DNA of 64,000 nucleotides from an uncultured Acetatifactor sp. (GTDB taxonomy: Bacteria; Bacillota; Clostridia; Lachnospirales; Lachnospiraceae), in assembly GCA_910585805.1 (NCBI GenBank), contig CAJUFB010000003.1:49360-113359 (forward strand). Direction: 5' to 3'. Numbering within the stretch: the stretch's first letter is position 1; each line of letters opens with the position of its first letter. The notes beneath the pieces were generated by a model, which saw only the letters and a list, made by a program, of their open reading frames with translations, was not told the DNA's origin and ran no database searches. Positions 25,531 to 33,118 of the stretch are shown one piece after another. Position numbers and translations under genes: made by a program.

Positions 25531-26520
25531 ATGTATCTTGCAAAGGAAACACGATATGAAAAAATGCAGTACAACCGATGCGGGGCCAGCGGCCTGAAGC
25601 TGCCGGCGGTGTCCCTGGGGCTGTGGCATAATTTCGGCTCCAACGGCAATTTTGACACGATGACGGAGATGTGTGAGACCGCCTTTGACAACGGAATCAC
25701 ACATTTCGACCTGGCCAACAATTACGGCCCGGCACCCGGGGCGGCGGAGGAGAATTTCGGCCGCATTCTGAAGAAGAGCCTGGGTGCATACCGGGACGAA
25801 CTGGTGATTTCCACCAAGGCGGGATATGATATGTGGCCCGGGCCTTACGGCGACTGGGGGAGCAGGAAGTACCTGGTGGCGAGCCTGGACCAGAGTCTGC
25901 GCAGAATGGGGCTGGAATATGTGGATATCTACTATCATCACAGGCCGGACCCGGGCACGCCCCTGGAAGAGACCGCCGGTGCGCTGGACAGCATCGTCAG
26001 AAGCGGCAAGGCGCTCTATGCGGGAATTTCCAATTATGACAAAGAACAGACCATTGCCATTGCGGCGCTGTTTCGGAAGATGGGTACGCCGTTTATCATC
26101 AACCAGAGGCGGTATTCCATGTTTGACCGGGGGATTGAGGCGGATGGTCTGAAGGATTACGCGGCGAAAAACGGCATCGGCATTATCACATTCTGCCCGT
26201 TGGCCCAGGGGCTCCTGACGGACAGATATCTGAACGGGATTCCGGCGGACAGCCGCATCCGCACGGACGGAAGGTTCCTGAAGGAGAACGCCGTTTCGGA
26301 GGAAACCCTGAAGAAAGTGCGGGCTTTGGGCGAGATCGCAGGGGAGCGGGGCCAGAGCCTGGCGCAGATGGCATTGGCATGGATTCTCCGGGACAGGGAT
26401 ATCACAAGCGTCCTGATCGGCGCCTCAAAACCTTCCCAGATACTGGACAATGTGGGGATGCTTTCCAATATGGATTTCAGCGGGGAAGAGCGGGAGCGGA
26501 TTGACAGGATCCTGGCATGA
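25531..26520 (+). CDS. Aldo/keto reductase (YghZ-like)
   Basis: NADPH-dependent TIM-barrel reductase of small aldehydes; the YghZ/GPR subgroup reduces L-glyceraldehyde-3-phosphate and methylglyoxal. Catalytic Asp and Tyr are in HFDLANNYGP, Lys in ISTKAGYDMWPGPYGDWGS, and His in IYYHHRPDP. 329 residues, normal. Start follows AGAAAGGAAATGAGAG. Physiological substrate not determined. Confidence 0.9.
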   Translation: MYLAKETRYEKMQYNRCGASGLKLPAVSLGLWHNFGSNGNFDTMTEMCETAFDNGITHFDLANNYGPAPGAAEENFGRILKKSLGAYRDELVISTKAGYDMWPGPYGDWGSRKYLVASLDQSLRRMGLEYVDIYYHHRPDPGTPLEETAGALDSIVRSGKALYAGISNYDKEQTIAIAALFRKMGTPFIINQRRYSMFDRGIEADGLKDYAAKNGIGIITFCPLAQGLLTDRYLNGIPADSRIRTDGRFLKENAVSEETLKKVRALGEIAGERGQSLAQMALAWILRDRDITSVLIGASKPSQILDNVGMLSNMDFSGEERERIDRILA

Positions 26521-26546
26521 CAGGCGGCTGAAAGGAGGAGGGGCGA

Positions 26547-26711
26547 ATGGATGCGGCGGGAATGAGTTCTTTTTTGGAGATTGGAGAGACGATTGCCGTT
26601 GAATTTAAGCGTTGCGGGAACGGTATTGAAAACGATCTATATGAAAAAGGCTGTCTGGAACGGGTGGGCGCATCACGAAAAGGACATTGGATCGTAAAGG
26701 AGAAGGTATGA
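26547..26711 (+). pseudogene. AlbA_2/Schlafen-AAA protein reduced to 54 residues by an internal deletion
   Basis: Begins with a strong SD (AAAGGAGGAGG) and MDAAGMSSFLEIGETIAVEFK, the first strand-helix of the AlbA_2 DNA-binding domain, up to GNGIENDLYE. It then jumps to CLERVGASRKGHWIVKEKV, which looks like the winged-helix C-terminus of the same family. About 400 residues between are missing but the frame is intact. It ends in an ATGA overlap with the SWIM gene, so it may still serve as a leader peptide that couples translation. Confidence 0.55.
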
Positions 26712-29377
26712 GCATCTGGAAAGACAGACTGGCCGATATAGATGACGATTATCTGATCGGTCTCAGCAATAAGGGAATCGTCAAGCGTGCTTATAAGGAT
26801 AAAGGCGAGGTTGCGGCAGCGGTTCAGGATATGGGGGAAGACGCATCCGTGAAAGTGGGGGAGGAAACCGTCACAGTGCGTTATCCCCTGGCAGAAAGCA
26901 AATGCACCTGCCCTTCCAGAAGCATGTGCCGCCATGTGGTGCAGGCCATACTGGTTTTAAGAGAAAAGTGCATGGCGGAAGAAGCGGAGGGAAACGGGAG
27001 TACAGAAGAGGCGTCTCCGGCCGGGACGCAGGAGCAGCAGGCGGGTCAGAACGGTCAGTCATGCGAGTGTGCGCAGCCGGAGCAGAATGGTCAGACAGAC
27101 GAGCATGTGCAGGGTCAGAACAGTCAGGCGTGCGAGTGTGCGCAGCCGGAGCAGAATGGTCAGACAGACGAGCGTGTGCAGGCGGGGCAGAACAGTCAGG
27201 CGTGCGAGTGTGTGCAGTCAGGCCAGAACAGTCAGACAGCCGGGAGCATGCCGCCTGCAGGGCAGAGCGGACAGGATGGGAGCGCACAGTCAGGTCACAG
27301 CCGGGAGCCGGTACAGGGAGAACTGTCAGGGCAGGGTGAAAGAACCGGGCAGGAAAGGGAATTGTCACATGGGCATGAGGGCGGAAGCGGAGCTTCTCCG
27401 CAAATAGGACGGACAGAAAAGCACATATCGCCTGAGTCATCCGCATCAGATAAAGCAGGTGCGGCGGAAAAAACGCCAGTCTGGAAAGAAATAAGCGCTT
27501 ACCCGTTTGAAAAACTGAAAAAGGCGCTGGGAGTCCGGCAGTTTCAGACTTTCGTAAATCAGGTGGCTGCCGGGATCCGTCCGGAGATCAGATCTTCCTC
27601 TGTGATCACGGTACAGCTGCCCCGGCGGGACCATACGGTAAAGCTGCTGTCTCCGCTGGAATATTCCACCTGCAGCTGCCATAAGAAGGAATTGTGTGTA
27701 CATAAGGCGTCCGCCATCCTTTGGTGCCAGCTGGAGGCAGGCACCATGACGAAGCAAACGCTGCTTGGAGAGATTGTGGAAACCCAGGAATATGATATGG
27801 CGCATGTGAAGGAAGCCGCGGGGCAGATGAAGGTATTTCTGGAGGAATTGTTTGCCACAGGGCTTTCCCGGACTTCGCCGGATGTGCTGGATTACCTGGA
27901 GCGGCTTGCCATCATCAGCCATAATGAAGGCCTGGCCAGGTTCGAGGGCTATTTCCGCGCGCTTTCCGATTCTTATGACAGATATTTTGCAAGGAAGGCG
28001 GCTTTTAAGACGGAAGACCTTATGGAGCAGATGGCGAGGCTGTACAGGCGGGTGGAAATGCTGCTGCAGGCGCAGGATGCAGGCGGGGTGGCCAGGCTTG
28101 CAGGCGAATTCCGGGCGGATTATATTCCTGTGGGGAATCTGGATCTGATCGGCATTGCTATGGAGCATTTTGAGAGTCAGACCGGGTACGAGGGAGAGAC
28201 TATCTATTTTCTGGAGGAAAATACGAAAAAGTGGTATACCTACACCAACGCCAGGCCCGTATTTTATGATTCGCGGAAAAGAAGGGGATACACGGAAAAG
28301 GGGCAGGCACCCTGGGGGCTTAATCTTACCTTTGAGAATCTGCTGAAGGTCAGGATTCATCTGACAGGGGCAAAGTGCGATGAGAGAAACCGGCTTTCTT
28401 CCAGTCAGGAGACGAGAGGGGAGGTCACTGGAGAACAGGGGCTTTCGCTTTCTGATATAAAGGACTGGTATTACCGGGATTTTGACAATCTTTTTTCAGG
28501 ACAGATAGGTAAGCAGCAGAAGGCATGGCTTATGGAGCAGGATGATGCCGGTAACGCAGGAGGACAGGAAAATGCGGGAGACGAAGGAAACGGGGCGGAC
28601 GGTGTCTCCGGAAACGGGGTGGAACTGGTGTTTGTCCAGCCTGCATCCTGCGCAAAGGCGGAATTCTCCCAGACAGGGCAGCAGCTGACTTTGCCGCTCT
28701 ATGATAAAGCAGGGCGGGAGGTTCTGGTTGAGGTAGTTTATTCCAAACAGGAATCCGGTACCATACGGTATCTGGAGAGGATTTCCGAGAGGAAGCTGCC
28801 CTGCTTTATCGGGAAGGTTTATCTGAAGGACGGAAGGGTGCGGATGTATCCGGTGGATCTGATGGAACTGGAGGAAGACTTCGGATGCGACAAAACGGAG
28901 ACGAAAGGGCAGTACGCTGCGGGAAAACGGGATGGTACAGGATGCACTGCAAATGAGACTGGCAGTTTGGGCGCGGGATTGGACGGCCGGTATGGAGCGT
29001 CTTTGGACTCAGAATCGGAAGGCCGGAATAAAGCGCAGGATGCGGCACTTTCAGGGCGCAGGTCAAAGTATGAGGTCATAGAGGATCTGGCGGCGGAGAT
29101 CGGCTCCCTGATGGAGGATTTGTACCAGAGCGGTTTTGATACGGTTCACGACAGTACGCTGAAAGATATACAAAATACCGCAAAACTGACAGAACAGTAT
29201 GGGATGGCGTATCTGTCGGAATTGTTGTCCGGTATGGCAGAAGAGATCAGCCTGAGCCGCCACCGGATGGAAAGAAAGGCTGCATCCATGGCAGGATTAT
29301 ACACAAATGTGAGCGAATATCTCTATCTCTGCAGGCAGAAGACGGCATATGACCGGGGAAAGAGCTATTACATGTGA
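26708..29377 (+). CDS. SWIM zinc-finger protein
   Basis: 889 residues. Two SWIM-type metal sites: Cys66-x-Cys68...Cys74-x-His76 (CTCPSRSMCRH) and a second near 321-331 (CSCHKKELCVH). Between them, at about residues 115-180, is a tandem repeat with units like SQACECAQPEQNGQTDE, then Gly/Gln/Ser-rich sequence. The rest is alpha-helical with further low-complexity Gly/Glu insertions near 28540-28620 and 28890-29040. SWIM proteins are thought to bind DNA or proteins; bacterial ones are often encoded beside MoxR ATPase and VWA genes, which are absent here. Start 26708 is fixed by the ATGA overlap with the upstream ORF. Confidence 0.85.
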   Translation: MSIWKDRLADIDDDYLIGLSNKGIVKRAYKDKGEVAAAVQDMGEDASVKVGEETVTVRYPLAESKCTCPSRSMCRHVVQAILVLREKCMAEEAEGNGSTEEASPAGTQEQQAGQNGQSCECAQPEQNGQTDEHVQGQNSQACECAQPEQNGQTDERVQAGQNSQACECVQSGQNSQTAGSMPPAGQSGQDGSAQSGHSREPVQGELSGQGERTGQERELSHGHEGGSGASPQIGRTEKHISPESSASDKAGAAEKTPVWKEISAYPFEKLKKALGVRQFQTFVNQVAAGIRPEIRSSSVITVQLPRRDHTVKLLSPLEYSTCSCHKKELCVHKASAILWCQLEAGTMTKQTLLGEIVETQEYDMAHVKEAAGQMKVFLEELFATGLSRTSPDVLDYLERLAIISHNEGLARFEGYFRALSDSYDRYFARKAAFKTEDLMEQMARLYRRVEMLLQAQDAGGVARLAGEFRADYIPVGNLDLIGIAMEHFESQTGYEGETIYFLEENTKKWYTYTNARPVFYDSRKRRGYTEKGQAPWGLNLTFENLLKVRIHLTGAKCDERNRLSSSQETRGEVTGEQGLSLSDIKDWYYRDFDNLFSGQIGKQQKAWLMEQDDAGNAGGQENAGDEGNGADGVSGNGVELVFVQPASCAKAEFSQTGQQLTLPLYDKAGREVLVEVVYSKQESGTIRYLERISERKLPCFIGKVYLKDGRVRMYPVDLMELEEDFGCDKTETKGQYAAGKRDGTGCTANETGSLGAGLDGRYGASLDSESEGRNKAQDAALSGRRSKYEVIEDLAAEIGSLMEDLYQSGFDTVHDSTLKDIQNTAKLTEQYGMAYLSELLSGMAEEISLSRHRMERKAASMAGLYTNVSEYLYLCRQKTAYDRGKSYYM

Positions 29378-29436
29378 CCTGCTGCCCGTGTGATCTGTCT
29401 GCTGGTCTGCAGGCATGGCAAGCCCATGTACAGACA

Positions 29437-29530
29437 GGCATATGCCGCATTCCAGTCCCGGCAGTCGGGTATGGGAATGCGGCATATGCCGTATTCCGGT
29501 CACGCAGTCGGGTATGGATATGCGGCATGT
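29437..29530. repeat. Tandem palindromic repeat (43-bp period)
   Basis: GGCATATGCCGCATTCC (29437-29453) is perfectly mirrored by GGAATGCGGCATATGCC (29474-29490). A further arm, GGATATGCGGCAT, follows at 29516-29528, and GCAGTCGGGTATGG occurs at 29461 and again 43 bp later. Located 60 bp after the SWIM gene stop. Confidence 0.8.
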
Positions 29531-29652
29531 AGAATTTACTGGACTTACAATTTGCTCCACAAACCCCGTATTTAAAGGATTTATGTGTAGGTAGAAAATT
29601 TTTGCGAAACTATAGGTAACTGCTCGGAAAGCGCCCACAGGGATATATGGCC

Positions 29653-29758
29653 TTAGGAACTGCCGGAAAATAACCTACGCATTTTGTTTAGAGTAAACCT
29701 GATAAAATCTGTAGATACTGCAACAGACTTGCGTAGGTTATTTGGAGGCATTTCCTTA
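29653..29758 (+). repeat. Repeat B copy at the 3' end of the BtrH-like gene
   Basis: The left arm CCTTAGGAACTGCCGG...AATAACCTACGCA (29652-29681) is mirrored by TGCGTAGGTTATTTGG...CATTTCCTTA (29730-29758). About 106 bp, the clearest inverted pair of the family. Its right end contains the TAA stop codon of the minus-strand gene at 29756. Confidence 0.85.
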
Positions 29759-30808
29759 CTCAGCCGCGGCAAGTTCACACAGGTATGTATATGCCTGCTC
29801 GTCATGGGACTTCATTCGCTGGATCAGGTCGGCAAACAGACGCCGGTTTTCCGGTTCAGCCAGCTGGCGCATCTGTTTTTCTCCGCGTTCCCAGCCGCCC
29901 AGGACGGGAATCATTTCCTCCCAGATGATTTTTGTTACGGATTCAAATTCCTGTGCCGCCCGGTTCAGCTTTTCTGCCTGCGCGGGCAGTGATTCCGCCA
30001 GACGGCGCAGATATTTTGCGGCATGGAGGCGTCCGTCCGAAAGGCAGTCCATGGCGTCACCGTGGCACATCATGCGTTCCACCAGTACAGGAAAGACTGC
30101 ATCCCGGGGGAAATCCCTGTCGCACAACAGGGCATCTCTCCATGCGTCATAGGCATGGGTTCCTCTGGCAAAGGTTCCGCACATGCGCCCTTTTAAGGCT
30201 TCGGCGGCATTTTGGAGCGCCTCCTTTGTGGTAAGAGGCGGGAGAGACTGTGTACCGGTGGCAATCAGGGCAGTGGTGTCCGGATTCTCCCACCAGTCTC
30301 CGGTGCTGAAATAACCGTTTTTCTCAAACTGTACGCTGGCCTGGTTCTCCGGGTATTCCTGGAATACATTCCACCCCGTCAATATATTGCCGTTTTCTCG
30401 ATAACCAGTGATGACGCAGGCTTCCGGCGGGCCTATGATCCCCAGGGCGATGACAGGATTTCCGGCGTTGATCTCATTTCGAATAAAATCCATGAAGTCC
30501 TCTTTTTTCGTATCCGGTGTCCTTTTCAGTATCTTCAGTTCCCGCTCCATGGCGCGCATACCGCACCGGAATATCTTGTCCGGGTCGTCGAAAGCAAAAA
30601 CAGCGTCTACATTGCCGCCGTCCCAACAGGAAGTATTCCAGTTCAGCCGGAATGCCGCGCCGCTTTCCGCCATTGCCCGTGTGTAATCTGCAGGGATGCC
30701 CAGGTATTTTGCGCAGGATTGGATGCACATGGGGAAGGGAGTGCAGCCATCTACGCCGTAGGCGACTTTGGGGACGCCGTAAAGAATTGTTGTATCGTTT
30801 ATTTCCAT
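29756..30808 (-). CDS. BtrH/C39-like cysteine peptidase-fold protein
   Basis: 350 residues, soluble. The N-terminal half reads LYGVPKVAYGVDGCTPFPMCI and has NAGNPVIALGIIGPPEACVITGYREN, resembling the BtrH N-terminal / papain-like fold that uses Cys, His and Asp. The C-terminal half is helical (ALKGRMCGTFARGTHAYDAW). Start at 30808 follows AGGAGAAAAAAA on the minus strand; a longer frame to 30946 has no such site. Function not known; an AraC regulator just upstream in the same direction is probably its regulator. The stop codon lies inside repeat B. Confidence 0.6.
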   Translation of the reverse strand: MEINDTTILYGVPKVAYGVDGCTPFPMCIQSCAKYLGIPADYTRAMAESGAAFRLNWNTSCWDGGNVDAVFAFDDPDKIFRCGMRAMERELKILKRTPDTKKEDFMDFIRNEINAGNPVIALGIIGPPEACVITGYRENGNILTGWNVFQEYPENQASVQFEKNGYFSTGDWWENPDTTALIATGTQSLPPLTTKEALQNAAEALKGRMCGTFARGTHAYDAWRDALLCDRDFPRDAVFPVLVERMMCHGDAMDCLSDGRLHAAKYLRRLAESLPAQAEKLNRAAQEFESVTKIIWEEMIPVLGGWERGEKQMRQLAEPENRRLFADLIQRMKSHDEQAYTYLCELAAAE

Positions 30809-30908
30809 TTTTTTCTCCTGTTTTTTTTTAAAGTTGTTGGTCAGTAACCGCGTTTGCAGCTGTGTTCCGGTTCTGCGGGGGCTGTGTACATGACGTATCC
30901 GCAATTTC

Positions 30909-31367
30909 TCATTTTGGAGCACAGTTAACTGTGCATTCGGCGGCATCCGTTTTGCCCTGTTTATGGCAGTGGGCCGAAGCTTCGGTTATCCCGGGCAATC
31001 CCACTCCAAATACACCGGCACAGAGCCGTATGCGTGTTAACAGCGGCTGTTCCAGACGGAACTGCGATGGCGTATAACCGGTGTGCCGTCTGAAAACCCG
31101 GGAAAATACGGTTCTGCCCGAAAAACCGTAGCGCATTGCGATATCAATGATCTTCTGGTCCGTATACAGGAGTTCCTGGGCGGCATTGGCGATTTTCCGT
31201 TCCTGAATATAATGGGAAAGGGACTTTCCGGTATTTTGCCGGAAGATATCCCGGACATGTGCCAGGGAAAAGCCTGTCTGTAAAGCCAGTTCCTCCAGGT
31301 TGATCTCCTCCTGCACCCGTGTTTCCACAAAAGTGCAGACGGACCATATGAGAATGTAATGATTCAT
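30909..31367 (-). CDS. AraC-family transcriptional regulator (HTH domain only)
   Basis: About 153 residues comprising two helix-turn-helix motifs (NLEELALQTGFSLAHVRDIF and IIDIAMRYGFSGRTVFSRVF) plus a C-terminal tail; the usual N-terminal sensing domain is absent. The start is uncertain: ATG 31367 has no close SD, while GGAGG lies 17 bp upstream; an ATG at 31430 overlaps what looks like a -10 box (TATACT). Adjacent to and same strand as the BtrH-like gene. Confidence 0.78.
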   Translation of the reverse strand: MNHYILIWSVCTFVETRVQEEINLEELALQTGFSLAHVRDIFRQNTGKSLSHYIQERKIANAAQELLYTDQKIIDIAMRYGFSGRTVFSRVFRRHTGYTPSQFRLEQPLLTRIRLCAGVFGVGLPGITEASAHCHKQGKTDAAECTVNCAPK

Positions 31368-31535
31368 TTCAGGATATATGTTCACCTCCGGATTTCGATT
31401 AATCACTTCGAAGCAAATCCAGTATAGCATAGTTTTTGCGATTGTGCGCGACGATTTTGAGGATGAAAGAGGGTACTGGTTTATTGGAGAAGCGGTCTGT
31501 TGCCTGGGGAGCGTCTGATCGGCTGATATTTTATC

Positions 31536-31760
31536 GGCCGGTCAACACTTTCTTTCCCTCAAAGGCAAAGCCGTAATGGCGGATTCTGGATGGGGAGATT
31601 CCCCGGGCGGTCAGCTCTGTATCGTAAGCTTTTTCCGCTATCTGCTTCAGCGCTGCTTTCACGGTATCTGCCAGGGAAGCCTCGTCGTCAGCAGGCCTAC
31701 CAGACTGTTGGAACTGGTGTTTGCCCAGTAAGGTTTATAAAGTTTTTCCTCCAGAAAACC
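31536..31760 (-). pseudogene. Remnant of AAA-ATPase/PD-(D/E)XK nuclease protein (DUF1703-like C-terminus)
   Basis: On the minus strand one frame ends ALKQIAEKAYDTELTARGI, then RIRHYGFAFEGKKVLTGR and stop near 31536, the typical C-terminus of PDDEXK_9 proteins. A different frame just upstream (about 31690-31750) reads FLEEKLYKPYWANTSSNSLVG, an internal motif of the same family. The order is right, but ~100 residues between and the whole AAA domain are missing, with a frameshift. Confidence 0.65.
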
Positions 31761-31967
31761 GGAAACCGAATTGGGGGCAGTACATCTCCGATGTAACAGA
31801 AATGGCAGAAATAACACGGAAATAATAACACGGAAATAGAGGCCGATGAAAGCTGAGCATCGTTTTGCTTGCGCCGTGGCCGGGACAATGGTACAATGAC
31901 TTTATGCAGAATAACGATATTATTTTTCTTTTGTATCCGGTTTATCCGGTGCAGGAAGGAGCAGGAA

Positions 31968-32705
31968 ATGATTCGGGAGATGACTTTCAAAAAACAGAAC
32001 GGAATGAAAATACAGGGACGGATGTATCTGCCGGAAGAGAGGAAGGAGAAAATGCCGTTGGTTATCTTCTGCCATGGCTTCGGCGGCAATTTCCGGGAAC
32101 TGATGCATCATGGGGACGGCTTCGCCGAGGCCGGCATCTGCTGTCTTTTCTTTGATTTCTGCGGAGGTGGCAGAGAGAGTCTGAGCGACGGTACCATGAA
32201 AGAAATGACGGTGGAATCCGAGTGCGGGGATCTGGAGACCGTCATTGCGGATATGAAGAAGCTGGATTATATTGATCCGGAGCGGATTTTTCTGCAGGGG
32301 GAGAGCATGGGAGGGCTGGTCTCCGCCCTGGTAGCGGCCCGGCATCCCGGGGATATCCGGGCGCTGGTTCTCTGGTATCCGGCATTTTCGATTCCGGAGG
32401 ATGCCCAGAGACGGTATCTGGCCGGGGAACATGAGGTGTTCGGCATAGTTTTGGGGAAGGAATTTGATGAACAGGCCAGACTGATTGATGTGTATGGAAG
32501 AATTTCGGAGTATGGCAGGCCGGTGCTGCTGATTCACGGAACGGAGGATCCGATTGTGCCGATAAGCTGTTCCGAGAGGGCAGTGACCGTTTGTCAGGAT
32601 GCCAGACTGGTCAGTATGCCCGGGGCGGGGCATGGCTATGAGGGAGCAGACAGCGCTGCGGCCAGGGAGCATTCAATTGCGTTTGTGAGGAAACATTGCG
32701 TGTGA
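31968..32705 (+). CDS. Alpha/beta hydrolase
   Basis: 245 residues. Serine hydrolase fold with oxyanion HGFGGN near residue 36, nucleophile elbow GESMGG (Ser near 110), and C-terminal Asp and His in HGTEDPIVP and GAGHGYEG. Start after GGAAGGAGCAGGAA; a longer frame from 31869 lacks a site. Probably an esterase or acylaminoacyl peptidase-like enzyme; substrate unknown. Confidence 0.88.
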   Translation: MIREMTFKKQNGMKIQGRMYLPEERKEKMPLVIFCHGFGGNFRELMHHGDGFAEAGICCLFFDFCGGGRESLSDGTMKEMTVESECGDLETVIADMKKLDYIDPERIFLQGESMGGLVSALVAARHPGDIRALVLWYPAFSIPEDAQRRYLAGEHEVFGIVLGKEFDEQARLIDVYGRISEYGRPVLLIHGTEDPIVPISCSERAVTVCQDARLVSMPGAGHGYEGADSAAAREHSIAFVRKHCV

Positions 32706-32739
32706 TATCGCCGGATATTTCATTCCTGGGTAAAATACA

Positions 32740-32841
32740 TATACTGCAGACCGCCAGGATTTACAGTGATGTCTCCGGGAAAATACCTGGCTGGCGGTCT
32801 GCAGTCGGGTTGTACTGCAAATTCAACCGGTGCGCAGTATA
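32740..32841 (+). repeat. 102-bp palindromic repeat A, copy 3
   Basis: Full copy from TATACTGCAGACCGCCAG to GCGCAGTATA, near the consensus, 35 bp after the hydrolase stop. Both central stem arms are intact (14 bp). Confidence 0.9.
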
Positions 32842-33118
32842 AATGGCGGGAAGCAGTATGGGGAAAATATTGCTGGGGTATGGAGTGGGCAACAGGATCC
32901 ATTCTCAGGCGCTGTCGCCGGAACTGAAAGAGGAGCTTGAGGATTATCTGAGGCGTCTGACAAAAGGAAGAGAAGAGGAGGAAGCCTGGCGGAGAGGGAG
33001 ATTTTTTCGCGGACCTGGAGCTGTAGGTGGCTGCGGTCAGGGGTAACCGATTTTCTGAGACAGGAAGCTGAAAAATCTTTAAAACAAGGGAAAATACTTG
33101 ACTTAATAGAGAGGACAT

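Noticed and set aside
32843..33046. 67-codon frame starting just after repeat A (MAGSSMGKILLGYG...)
   Set aside because: No SD sequence and a low-complexity Arg/Gly end; it begins at the repeat border, so most likely chance.
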